A DNA stretch of 64,000 bases, from positions 1 to 64,000 of the forward strand of contig CBINHE010000010.1 in NCBI GenBank assembly GCA_966250375.1, given 5' to 3'. Below, piece by piece: positions 55,917 through 64,000 of this stretch; position 1 is the stretch's first letter, and each line of letters starts with the position of its first letter. This DNA comes from CAMLDH01 sp966250375 (GTDB lineage: Bacteria; Pseudomonadota; Gammaproteobacteria; Burkholderiales; Burkholderiaceae_D). The notes below the pieces were generated by a model that saw only the letters and a program-made list of their open reading frames with translations, was not told the origin of the DNA and did not search any database. Made by a program: the position numbers and the translations under genes.

Positions 55917-57440
55917 ATGAAACCGCAAATCAAGATCTTGTTCTGCACACTGCTGATTCCCTTTTTCGCCTGCGAGGCGTGGGCGCAGCGCCATCGTCCT
56001 CCCGGAAAAAGGGATGTCGAGCCCCAGTACCAAACGCAGCCAGGAACTCAGGAATTGCCGTTTCGCTACAGCGCTCCCTCCGGATCAAACCCCAAGCTGC
56101 GCTTGGCCTATTGGAGTAACGTAGCGTGGAGCGCAATCGCGGTGGACCATACGCCACCGGTCACAGGCGCCACGAATGTTAACGCCGAACAGCTGGGCCC
56201 GACTCGCAGCAGCCGCGCATTAGCAATCGTTCACATCGCCATTTACGACGCATTGAACGCTATTCGAAAACGCTATCCCAGCTACAGCGGCGAGCTTCCG
56301 GCGTATGCCGACAGCTCGCTTGATGCCGCCATCGCGCAGGCCGCACACGACACGCTGGTCGCGCTCTATCCGAGGCAGGCGGGCCGGCTTGACGGTTGGC
56401 TGCAGGCGGACTTGGCCCGGCTGCCCGCAGGGCGTGCACAGTTCAATGGGGTCGACATCGGACGACGCGCGGCCGCTGCAATCCTTGCGCTGCGCGCTAA
56501 TGATGGCGCCAATATCGAGGATCCTCTGGTAGGAGAGGAGTACGTCCCCGGTCTGGGCCCAGGTCAATGGCGGCCGGATCCGGTCAGTCGAATTCAGATT
56601 GCCTTGGGAGCTTATTGGCACCGTGTGCCACCCTTTGTTTTGCAGTCTCCTTCCCAGTTCAGATCGCCACCGCCACCCGCTTTGGGAAGTGACGCCTATG
56701 CCCGTGCCTTCGCGGAGGTGCAACAGTTGGGCGGCGATGGGATCAGCACGCCAACCAAACGCACGCCCGAACAGACCGCGATCGGTATTTATTGGAGCTA
56801 CGACGGCACTGCCTGGATAGGCACCGTACCTCGTCTATATAACCAGATCGCAATGCAACTGGCGCTCAAGCGCACCACCGATCCGCTGGAACTGGCCCGT
56901 GTGCTGGCGCTCGTAAATGTGGCCATAGCCGATGCGACCATTGCGGTATGGGAGACCAAGTATTTTTACGATTTCTGGCGTCCTGTTACCGCGATACGCG
57001 AAGCCAGTCCAGGCAGCAGTCCTACCGGCATCGGAGACGGCAATCCAAGTACCCGTGGGTATCCCGCCTGGTCACCCTTGGGCTCTCCAGCCAGCAACCT
57101 CATCGGGCCCAACTTAACCCCGCCATTTCCTTCCTATACTTCGGGCCATGCGGGCTTGGGTGGCGCGGTGTTCCAGATACTGCGCCGACTCTATGGTGAC
57201 AACATCGCGTTCACTTTTGTCTCGGATGAATTAAACGGCATTACGCGCGACAACCGGGGCTGGGTGCGGCCGCGAATCCCGCGTAGCTTCTCGTCGCTGT
57301 CACAGGCAGAGGAGGAAAGCGGACAGAGTCGTATTTACATTGGCGTTCACTGGCATTTCGACAAAATCGAAGGCGCCAAGACAGGCCGCAGCGTCGCCAA
57401 CTATGTGTTCGAGCGTGGTTTGGTGCGCCCGTCCAAGTAA
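55917..57440 (+). CDS. Vanadium-haloperoxidase-like PAP2-family protein, exported
   Basis: 507 residues. Signal peptide MKPQIKILFCTLLIPFFAC...AWAQ directs it to the periplasm. C-terminal half has the signature of vanadium-dependent haloperoxidase/acid phosphatase relatives: KYFYDFWRPVTAIR, PFPSYTSGHAGLGGAV and GVHWHFDKIEGAKTGRSV. These supply the Lys, Arg, Ser-Gly-His, Arg and His ligands of the vanadate/phosphate pocket, as far as can be judged. N-terminal part carries RALAIVHIAIYDALNAI, typical of this bacterial subgroup, whose physiological substrate is mostly unknown. A ggag site is seven bases before the second of two adjacent ATGs; the first, 55914, is equally possible. Confidence 0.82.
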   Translation: MKPQIKILFCTLLIPFFACEAWAQRHRPPGKRDVEPQYQTQPGTQELPFRYSAPSGSNPKLRLAYWSNVAWSAIAVDHTPPVTGATNVNAEQLGPTRSSRALAIVHIAIYDALNAIRKRYPSYSGELPAYADSSLDAAIAQAAHDTLVALYPRQAGRLDGWLQADLARLPAGRAQFNGVDIGRRAAAAILALRANDGANIEDPLVGEEYVPGLGPGQWRPDPVSRIQIALGAYWHRVPPFVLQSPSQFRSPPPPALGSDAYARAFAEVQQLGGDGISTPTKRTPEQTAIGIYWSYDGTAWIGTVPRLYNQIAMQLALKRTTDPLELARVLALVNVAIADATIAVWETKYFYDFWRPVTAIREASPGSSPTGIGDGNPSTRGYPAWSPLGSPASNLIGPNLTPPFPSYTSGHAGLGGAVFQILRRLYGDNIAFTFVSDELNGITRDNRGWVRPRIPRSFSSLSQAEEESGQSRIYIGVHWHFDKIEGAKTGRSVANYVFERGLVRPSK

Positions 57441-57947
57441 GGGTTGATGCGCTCTCCCCGCCGCTACTGAACAAGCCTGGTCTCGACTAAGGGACTGCGC
57501 AGGTAGACAAAAGTTTTTGACATAAATCTGAAAACTGCGATGCCTTTGAAATATACAGGCAAACATTCAACGGGTACTGTTCGAGCTCCCTCCCCTTCAA
57601 GGCATAGGTATCTACAGTAGATATCCATGCTGCAAGGGAGAGGAGGCGTCAATCTGCCGGACGGCATGTCGCCAAATACACACACTGCAACGCTCGCTTG
57701 ATGCCGCTCAAATTGCCGCAGCACGAAATGACGAAGACTGGGGGGAAACAACTTTATGCCAATCTTCACCCGGAACGTGACGAATGAAATTGGTGTTTTT
57801 TTCGACTGACAACGACGAGCAGCACGTTCGCGGCCAACGATTGACAATGCGCTCTCTGCCAGATGAAAAAACGCGATTTCATTTCACGTCATGGGGGCAG
57901 ATTGCTATTCCATTCCCACACACCGTCTCTGCATGCAAGGACGGCGA
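57441..57947. other. Intergenic region with repeat traces
   Basis: No gene is supported. It holds gcaagggagaggagg near 57633 as in the R1-type copy at 27585, and a ttttttcgactgacaacgac segment near 57798 that recalls the MITE2 end. It is probably an eroded copy of such elements plus the promoter of the FadL-like gene. Confidence 0.4.
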
Positions 57948-59291
57948 ATGAAGGAACACCTGCATATGACGCCAGCTCGCCTTGCACTTGCCGCATCAAT
58001 TTTCCCCATCATGATTTCCGGTCACGCTTTCGCCGGCGGTTTCGCACTCAACGAAATGAGCGCGGCTAGCGTCGGTAACGCCCATGCTGGTGCGGCGACC
58101 GCGCAGGATGCGAGTACCGTGTTCTACAATCCGGCCGCCATGACGCGCCTGAGCGGCCGCCATTTCACGGTCGTCGGGTCGGCGATGCGCACTTCAGCGA
58201 AGTTCGGCAATGCCGGCTCGCTCACTGCGACCGGCGCGCCACTGACCGGAGGCGGTGGCAATGCCGGCGGCTGGTCTTTTGTGCCGGCCATGTTCTATAC
58301 AACGGAACTTGCTCCGCGCTTGCGGCTTGGCCTCGGGCTGCATGTGCCGTTCGGCCTGAAGACCGAATACGACGGCACTTGGGTGGGGCGCTATCAGGCA
58401 CTCAAGTCTGAACTCAAGAGCATCAACATCAATCCCGCGCTTGCCTGGCAACTCAACGACATGGTTTCTATCGGCGGTGGCATCAGTGCGCAGTACGCCG
58501 ACGTCGAGCTCTCGCGCGCGATCGATTTCGGCAGTATCTGCGTCGGTAGCCTGGGCGTCGCGGCTTGCGCGCCGGGCGGCTTCCTGCCGCAGACGCGCGA
58601 CGGCAAGGTCACGGTGAGCGGCAACGACTGGGGCTACGGTTTCAATTTCGGCGTGCTGATTACGCCGACGCTCAATACCCGCTACGGCCTCACCTACCGT
58701 TCCAAGATCAGCCACACTCTGTCTGGCGACGCCAGCTTCGCCCGGCCCGATGGTCTGCCGGCACCGCTCGCCGCTTCACCGACCTTTAGCAATGGCAGCG
58801 CCAGCGCCAGCGTCGACCTGCCGGAATCGGTCAGCCTCCACGGCTACGCTGAACTCGACCAGAGATGGTCGGCGATGGCGGACTTGACCTGGATGCGCTG
58901 GAGCCGCTTCCAGGAACTGCGCATTCGTTTCGCCAATGGCGCGCCCGACAGTGTCACCCCTGAAAAATGGCAAAACACATTGCGCGTAGCGGCGGCTCTC
59001 AACTACCGCTACAACGACGCTTGGAAACTGCGCGGCGGCGTTGCCTGGGACCCGAGTCCGGTCAAGGGAGAATTCCGTACAGCGCGCATCCCCGACGCCA
59101 GCCGCACCTGGCTCAGCTTCGGTGCGCAATACAAGCCAACGCGCCACAGCGCCTGGGATTTCGGCTATGCGCACCTGTTCACCAGGGATGCCGCGATCAA
59201 CAAGGCAGAGCCGCCAGTGGGCGGTACGTTGATCGGTAGTTACGACAGCGATGTGAACATACTCAGCGTGCAGTACAACCACGCCTTCTGA
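57948..59291 (+). CDS. OmpP1/FadL/TodX-family outer-membrane transporter
   Basis: 447 residues. Signal peptide cleaved around GHAFA; the mature protein opens GGFALNEMSAASVGNAHAGA, the FadL-family plug, followed by DASTVFYNPAAMTRL. Beta-strand-rich to the C-terminal SVQYNHAF with terminal Phe. FadL-type channels let long-chain fatty acids or aromatic hydrocarbons pass the outer membrane by lateral diffusion. The start at 57948 has aagga six bases upstream; an ATG at 57966 is a possible alternative. Possibly functionally linked to the exported haloperoxidase-like protein upstream, but about 500 bp of repeat-bearing sequence separates them. Confidence 0.87.
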   Translation: MKEHLHMTPARLALAASIFPIMISGHAFAGGFALNEMSAASVGNAHAGAATAQDASTVFYNPAAMTRLSGRHFTVVGSAMRTSAKFGNAGSLTATGAPLTGGGGNAGGWSFVPAMFYTTELAPRLRLGLGLHVPFGLKTEYDGTWVGRYQALKSELKSININPALAWQLNDMVSIGGGISAQYADVELSRAIDFGSICVGSLGVAACAPGGFLPQTRDGKVTVSGNDWGYGFNFGVLITPTLNTRYGLTYRSKISHTLSGDASFARPDGLPAPLAASPTFSNGSASASVDLPESVSLHGYAELDQRWSAMADLTWMRWSRFQELRIRFANGAPDSVTPEKWQNTLRVAAALNYRYNDAWKLRGGVAWDPSPVKGEFRTARIPDASRTWLSFGAQYKPTRHSAWDFGYAHLFTRDAAINKAEPPVGGTLIGSYDSDVNILSVQYNHAF

Positions 59292-59299
59292 ATGCCACG

Positions 59300-59509
59300 A
59301 CACGGCACGCGAGCGGCGATGCGCTGTTGGTCGATGTCGCAAAACGTCTGTCCGACTTTCAGCTCGGAATGCAGTCCGCCACAATCACCGCCAGCATCGG
59401 CGCCGGTATGTATCTCAGCGGCGGTCGAGATGCGGAAAGCCTGCTCGGGTACGCCGATGCCGCGATGTACCGTGCCAGGCAGCAGGGACACAATCAGATT
59501 TGCCTGTGA
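59300..59509 (+). pseudogene. Fragment of a GGDEF domain (C-terminal side)
   Basis: Translation HASGDALLVDVAKRLSDF jumps directly to QLGMQSATITASIGAGMYLS and ends GYADAAMYRARQQGHNQICL with a stop, the C-terminal end of a diguanylate cyclase domain. The GGDEF motif and about 50 residues around it are deleted. Begins within 10-20 bp of the FadL-like stop codon. Confidence 0.7.
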
Positions 59510-59520
59510 ACATACAGAAT

Positions 59521-59560
59521 TGAAAAGTGCTGCAAGAACGAATTCTTGCAGCACTTTTCA
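59521..59560. terminator. 18-bp perfect hairpin between convergent genes
   Basis: Inverted repeat tgaaaagtgctgcaagaa / ttcttgcagcacttttca around a cgaa loop, between the + strand GGDEF scrap and the - strand DUF2382 gene. There is an A tract and a T tract inside the stem itself; it probably ends transcription from both sides. Confidence 0.75.
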
Positions 59561-59592
59561 GGTTTCATTTCCTGGCCAACCAATGCACTTGC

Positions 59593-60672
59593 TTACTTGC
59601 TGACCTTTTCCCATCCATACCGCACAGCATCCTTGACCCGCTCCCACGGATGACTGGCGTTACTCGATTCCCAATCACGCCGCACCTCCGGCTCGACATC
59701 GTTCCAGCGATATTTGCTGTAGCGTTCATCGCTCGCCATTCTGGAGCCGAAGCGGTAGGCCAACGAGTAATCTTCATAACGCCCGCCACCTTTGCCGTAC
59801 GTGGTCTGCCAGTGGTTGCGGAAGTCGGTATCGTCGAATGCCGTGGCGGTGCCTTGCCCATTGCCGGTCATTTGCTCGACTTCGACATCGGTGCGCCGCA
59901 CGGTATCGCTAATGGTTTCAGTGCGCTCGCTGACGTCCTTGCCGACCACGACTTCTTCCACCACGCGCGCGGTTTTTGCGACGACTGCTTCTTCGGCGCT
60001 TTCGCGTACTTCAAATGAACCTTCCTTGAGGGTGGCCATATCCGCTTCCGTCGCCGGCTCGTTGAGCGGGTGCCGTTCCACCGATACATGCTCTTCGCGC
60101 AGCTGTACCGATTCCTCGACCGGGGTCTCGACGACGTGCTGGAATATGCGTACGCCGCCACGCTGCACGACGCGCTTGCCGACCTGAAGCTCTTCCTGAA
60201 TTACCGGAATCGCTGTCTTGTTTCCGGCGTAACGACTACGCTCCTGCTGAATCTCTTTTTCGGACAGCACCGGCGCCGACGTCTCGTATTGCGACCAGCC
60301 TTGGCTTTGCCAGTGAGCGGCGCGCTCGTTGATATCGACCGGGTTGTAACGATTCAATATCTCGGTGGCGCGATCGGCCTGCTCATCGGTTTGGGCATGC
60401 ACAGTTAGCAGATAACTGCCGCGACGCACGGCTTCCGAATAAATATCCGCATGCTGATCCTGTTCCTGCGCGCCGAACATCGAACGGAAAAATCCCCTCA
60501 CCCCGCCGCCGCCTTTCTCGTCATGTCGCAAGGCCGCTTGCCGAGCCTCCTCCGTCTCGAGTCCAGGACTGAGATTGACATGCTCGATAGAAAACCCGCT
60601 TTTCGTCAATTCATCGAGCGCTTGCTGCGCCTGCTTGTAGTTGTCGTATACGCCTATTACGGTATGTGCCAT
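59593..60672 (-). CDS. DUF2382 stress-response protein with N-terminal general-stress domain
   Basis: 359 residues, soluble. The N-terminal MAHTVIGVYDNYKQAQQAL domain (to about 110) is the YflT/general-stress-type fold. The middle (about 160-285) is a DUF2382 domain with IPVIQEELQVGKRVVQRGGV, VETPVEESVQLREE and VVEEVVVGKDVSERTE. The C-terminal 60 residues (FRNHWQTTYG, RWNDVEPEVRRDW) form a separate charged domain. YsnF/AvaK-type DUF2382 proteins are linked to desiccation, oxidative and radiation stress; biochemical role unknown. Strong ggag site before the ATG at 60672. A DUF2382 neighbour lies 56 bp upstream on the same strand. Confidence 0.85.
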   Translation of the reverse strand: MAHTVIGVYDNYKQAQQALDELTKSGFSIEHVNLSPGLETEEARQAALRHDEKGGGGVRGFFRSMFGAQEQDQHADIYSEAVRRGSYLLTVHAQTDEQADRATEILNRYNPVDINERAAHWQSQGWSQYETSAPVLSEKEIQQERSRYAGNKTAIPVIQEELQVGKRVVQRGGVRIFQHVVETPVEESVQLREEHVSVERHPLNEPATEADMATLKEGSFEVRESAEEAVVAKTARVVEEVVVGKDVSERTETISDTVRRTDVEVEQMTGNGQGTATAFDDTDFRNHWQTTYGKGGGRYEDYSLAYRFGSRMASDERYSKYRWNDVEPEVRRDWESSNASHPWERVKDAVRYGWEKVSK

Positions 60673-60728
60673 GATAAATCTCCTATAGGACATAGTAATG
60701 ATTCGACGTTACCGCCAAATCGGTTGTA

Positions 60729-61394
60729 CTAAATTGATGAATCCGGGATATTGTTTCGGCCAGAAGAAGACTGTTCATCAAAGCGTTCTATCGTTACCTG
60801 TTCACTTTTTAGAACCACGGTTTGCGGCGTATGTTCCTCGCGCTTCCTTTTGGTGATGCGCACTTCTTCCTTGAGCAGAAATTGTTTCTGGACCACCAGC
60901 ACTTCTTCGATAATCGGGACCACCAAGGTATCGCCTTCATAGCGCGTAACCGGCAGGTCCGGGGTATTGACGATTTGGCCGACCGCTACCCTATCGATCT
61001 GCAGTTCATCGTGCATCAACGGCACATCGACCTTCTCTTGGCGCTCCGTTACTGCTTTATGAACACGCACACCTTTACCGGTATCCACCACGCGTTTGCC
61101 AACCTGTAATTCTTCCTGCAAAACCTTGATGACGATTGGCTGCATACTGCCAAACACCGTGGACAATCGGTCAAATGCAAACGGAAGACGATAACTACCA
61201 TCGTCCTGCACCTCTAGCAGACCAACAGGCAACAATACTTCACGCCCTTCATCCAACCGAATTACAACTTGCCCCTCTGCCTTACCTCGCTCTATTGAGG
61301 CGATTTGTGCGTGCCGTCCTTCTGTATCCGTCACCATTGCGCCTGCTTGCGACACTGCGGAAAAAGTGTCCGTACCTTGGGGAAAATGCGTCAT
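60729..61394 (-). CDS. DUF2382 (YsnF/AvaK-type) stress protein
   Basis: 221 residues. A PRC-barrel-like N-terminal half (about 25-85: VVIRLDEGREVLLPVGLLEV) is followed by a DUF2382 domain (from IVIKVLQEELQVGKRVVDTG, RQEKVDVPLMHDELQIDRVA, to QFLLKEEVRITKRKREEHTP). The EELQVGKRVV opening is identical to the neighbour gene, so the two domains are related by duplication. Start MTHFPQGTD at 61394 with aggaagag upstream. Probably co-transcribed with the 359-residue gene. Confidence 0.85.
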   Translation of the reverse strand: MTHFPQGTDTFSAVSQAGAMVTDTEGRHAQIASIERGKAEGQVVIRLDEGREVLLPVGLLEVQDDGSYRLPFAFDRLSTVFGSMQPIVIKVLQEELQVGKRVVDTGKGVRVHKAVTERQEKVDVPLMHDELQIDRVAVGQIVNTPDLPVTRYEGDTLVVPIIEEVLVVQKQFLLKEEVRITKRKREEHTPQTVVLKSEQVTIERFDEQSSSGRNNIPDSSI

Positions 61395-61890
61395 TAACCG
61401 TACTCTTCCTGTCATACCGAATAAAAATACAGTATGCAAGTATCAGGCCCATGCTCCATGCGCGGTGCGCGAAGACAACGCGAATTATCCGAGAACGAAT
61501 TTTTTCGTCATGCCCCCACCTTGGCGAGCTTGCGTGCCTGCATTGACGATGGCCGGCATACGCCTGCCAAAAAACTTTTGGCGCCCCGCTCAGGCAGGAA
61601 CGGTAATTTTTTCGCACGCTGCGTAAAAATTGCAAATGCGCGTAAACGACGTGCGAGATGTCCAATTCGCGACAGATTGGATGTAGAACTAAATCCGGCC
61701 GGCAGGTTCATATTCGTATCGTCAATACTGCGGAAAATTCGTATGTCTACCATCATTGCAGGGCGAACTGAACAACGCGGTAGTTTGGGAAGATGGGAAA
61801 GCGCAGCGCCTTCCCTGGTATGGTAATTATTTTTCCGCATCATTCATACTGACCCGATTCGGCGGAAGACATTTCGCTCTTCCACCACAC
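61395..61890. other. Divergent intergenic region
   Basis: About 500 bp between the DUF2382 pair (- strand) and the ABC exporter remains (+ strand). No gene supported; overlapping short frames on both strands lack any domain. Confidence 0.4.
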
Positions 61891-62255
61891 AACGCTCAAT
61901 CCCAATATTCGAGGCACGCAATCTCACCAAAATCTACCAGATGGGCGAGGTGCAGGTGCAGGCTTTGCGCGGGGTGGATCTGGATCTATACGCCGATGAG
62001 TTTGTGGTATTGCTGGGTCCATCCGGCAGCGGCAAGTCGACCTTGCTCAATATCCTGGGTGGGCTCGATACGCCGACCAGTGGATCGGTGCGTTATGCCG
62101 GCAGCGACTTGCATCTCGATGACGATGCGTCGATGATCCAATATCGGCGTTCGCATGTCGGCTTTGTATTTCAGTTCTACAACATCATCCCTAGCCTCAC
62201 CGCACGTGAAAACGTCGCCGAGAACAAGAAAGCTGCGGCGGAGCTGCACTGGTGA
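61890..62255 (+). pseudogene. LolD/MacB-type ABC ATPase with internal deletion
   Basis: Recognisable from IFEARNLTKIYQMGEVQVQA on. Walker A GPSGSGKST, FVFQFYNIIPSLTARENV (Q-loop) are present, then the frame jumps from ENVA directly to ENKKAAAELHW and the stop. The signature motif, Walker B and H-loop, about 100 residues, are gone, so it cannot hydrolyse ATP. The stop TGA overlaps the GTG of the permease gene, the original operon junction. The beginning has no clear start codon in frame; ATG at 61941 would cut into the domain. Confidence 0.75.
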
Positions 62256-64000
62256 ACGCACTCGACCGCAAACTCTGGCGTAACCTGGGGCAAATGAAAG
62301 CCAGGCGTTGGCGATCGCCTTGGTAGTGATGTGCGGTGTCGGCACCTACATCATGTTCCTCAGCACGCTAGTACCGCCTCCGGCAAATCCTCCGTCAAAG
62401 GAAATCGATGGATTTTTTCGATTGGCAAGGCGCGAGGAGGCCGCATAGCGAGCTATGCAACGACGAGCAACGCCGCCAAGCGGAAAAAGGCGCGATTTAC
62501 TGACGGAGGATTTGCCGGAAGGCAGTACTAGGGGCGTTGCGCGTGACCCAGGACCGCTATTACCGCGACTACCGTTTCGCCGATGTGTTCGTCACCCTGA
62601 AGCGGGCACCGGAGTCACTGCGACAGCGCGTGCAGGCCATTGCCGGTGTGAACTAGGTGGAGACGCGAGTAAGGGCGCAGGTGCGCCTCGACATGCCGAC
62701 GTTCGCCGAGCCGGTGACGGTCTTGATGGTATCGGTATCGGACAACGGTCGGCACGGCCTGAATGCATTGCATCTGCGCGAGAGACGACTGCCGGTGCCG
62801 GAGCCGGAGCCGGCGGACGAGGTGGTGGTAAGCACGCCGTTTGCACAAGCGCATGCGTTGCAACTGGGTGATCGCTTTTACGCCATCCTCAATAGGCGGC
62901 GTCAGGCGCTGACCGTGGTGGGCACCGCGCTGTCGCCGGAATTTATCCAGCAGATGCGTCCCGGTTCGGCATTTCCCGATTACAAGCGTTACGGCGTGAT
63001 GTGGATGGCGCGGCGTGCCCTCGGTCAGGCTTACGACATGCAAGGCGCGTTCAACGACTTGACCCTGGGCCTGCATCCGAATGCAGATAGTCAAACCACA
63101 TCGACCGCATTGACGAGTTGCTCAAGCCATATGGAGGATTGGGCGCCTACACGCACAAGGACCAGCTCTCGCACCGGTTTCTGAATCAGGAACTGCAGCA
63201 GCTCGGCACCTTGTCCAGCCTGTTCCCCATGATGTTCATGGGCATCGCCGCCTTTCTGCTCAATGTGGTGATCGGGCGGCTGGTGGCGATGCAACGCGAA
63301 CAGGTGGCCACGCTCAAGGCCTTTGACTACAGCAATCTCGCCATGCTGTGGCATTACCTGAAGATGGTCTCGGTGATTGTTGGACTGGGTGTCGTTGGTG
63401 GCACCGCGCTGGGGATGTGACTGGGCAAGGTGCTCTCTGGCATCTACATGGCGCTCTATCACTTCCCTTATTTGCAATTTGCCCTGCCCCCCCAAGACCG
63501 TGATGGAAGCTGCGGCGGCCAGCCTCTTGGCAGCCGGAGGCCGGGACTGTGTTTGCGGTATGGCGAGCTGCCACCTTGCGTCCGGCGCAGGCGATGCGTC
63601 CCGAGCCGCCTGCCAGCTATCGCGAGACATGGGTGGAAAAATTGGGCCTCAAGCGCTGGCTGTCGCAACCCACGCTCATGATCATCCGCCACATCCAGCG
63701 CCAGATGCTGAAATCCATGCTCACCGTGCTGGGCATCGCAATGGCGTGCGGCATCATCCTTACCGGTCTGTTCCAGCAAGACACGGTGAGCTACATGGTC
63801 AACCTCCAGTTCGGCATGGCCCAGCGCGAAGATCTCTCGCTGATCTTCACCGACCCCACCGCCTACCGTGCCCGTTTTGATCTTCTCGGCCTGCCGGAGG
63901 TACGGCACGTGGAGGTGTTTCGAGCAGTATCACAACTGCGCAAAGCCTCCCCCAATTTTACCGACAGCAAAACGTCAACAGAGCCTGGTTCGGCTCAAAC
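62252..64000 (+). pseudogene. FtsX-type ABC exporter permease, heavily damaged, runs off the window
   Basis: Begins MNALDRKLWRNLGQMK, a usual start of this large two-FtsX-domain permease. Lesions in order: a missing base near 62297; MITE2 insertion (62371-62528); TAG at 62654-62656 inside AGVN/VETRV; frame loss near 63090; TGA at 63418-63420; a 7-C run at 63487 with one C too many; a further shift near 63535. Homology continues after each, e.g. LFPMMFMGIAAFLLNVVIGR (first FtsX domain) and LMIIRHIQRQMLKSMLTVLG (start of second). With the truncated ATPase upstream the whole exporter is dead. Confidence 0.85.
62369..62530. mobile_element. Intact MITE2 copy, TA target duplication
   Basis: 158-bp element (62371-62528) with inverted ends of about 35 bp: gtaccgcctccggcaaatcc at the left, and the reverse of gtactgccttccggcaaatc at the right. 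TA lies on both sides. Removing the element and one TA rejoins the host permease frame exactly as MFLSTLGALRVTQDRYYRDY, which defines the ends. The interior has a short palindrome gcatagcgagctatgc. No coding capacity; probably moved by an IS630-type (TA-specific) transposase. Confidence 0.88.

Overview
The window reads as chromosomal DNA of a Gram-negative betaproteobacterium, most likely Burkholderiales. The reasons are a beta-type general porin, a VgrG/DUF4123/VasX-type T6SS effector island, OmpP1/FadL and DUF2382 proteins, very large trifunctional Ser/Thr kinase/ATPase/histidine kinase proteins, and moderate GC. Genus is not resolvable by eye. The sequence is rich in signalling genes, small non-autonomous mobile elements and decaying genes.

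Layout: 0.2-1.4 kb is a CheZ-like/CheY-like pair. 1.8-2.8 kb is a porin. 3.4-4.2 kb is a GRDP-like protein whose C-terminus is a strict nine-residue SYCG repeat lattice. 4.7-7.5 kb is a Cache-PAS-GGDEF-EAL protein. 7.7-9.8 kb holds a MITE, a lipoprotein, a small secreted Ala/Lys-rich protein, a 28-residue membrane peptide, a broken PPOX-family gene and Hsp20. 10.1-11.7 kb has two near-identical direct copies of a REP element carrying a RAYT transposase scrap. They bracket an amidase-like toxin gene, frameshifted by a 7-bp duplication, and its DUF3828-like immunity gene. 11.7-15.6 kb is a 1302-residue PAS-HK-REC-PAS-PAS-GGDEF-EAL hybrid. 15.7-20.6 kb is a ribose-type ABC importer operon; its binding-protein gene has an in-frame amber codon and its ATPase carries a translated repeat insert.

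20.9-40.6 kb is a signalling super-locus on the + strand. It holds two trifunctional kinases (2059 and 2073 residues), a KdpD-like histidine kinase with an Rcp1-type regulator, a REC-PAS-HK-REC hybrid and a REC-GGDEF-EAL protein. Three of these share almost identical HK/REC modules, which points to duplication and gene conversion. With the other two GGDEF-EAL proteins, the locus suggests that sensory inputs converge on c-di-GMP.

40.9-55.3 kb is a T6SS effector island on the - strand: VgrG, DUF4123 adaptor, VasX-like pore-forming effector, five tandem paralogous membrane proteins (probable immunity array), two unrecognised membrane proteins and TssE. It is bracketed in order and orientation by the N-terminal and C-terminal parts of one type of IS5-family transposase. 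55.5-59.5 kb holds a vanadium-haloperoxidase-like PAP2 protein and a FadL-like porin between two GGDEF scraps. 59.6-61.4 kb has two DUF2382 stress proteins. From 61.9 kb to the end runs a wrecked LolD/FtsX-type ABC exporter, one of whose lesions is a clean TA-flanked MITE insertion.

No rRNA, tRNA or CRISPR array was recognised.
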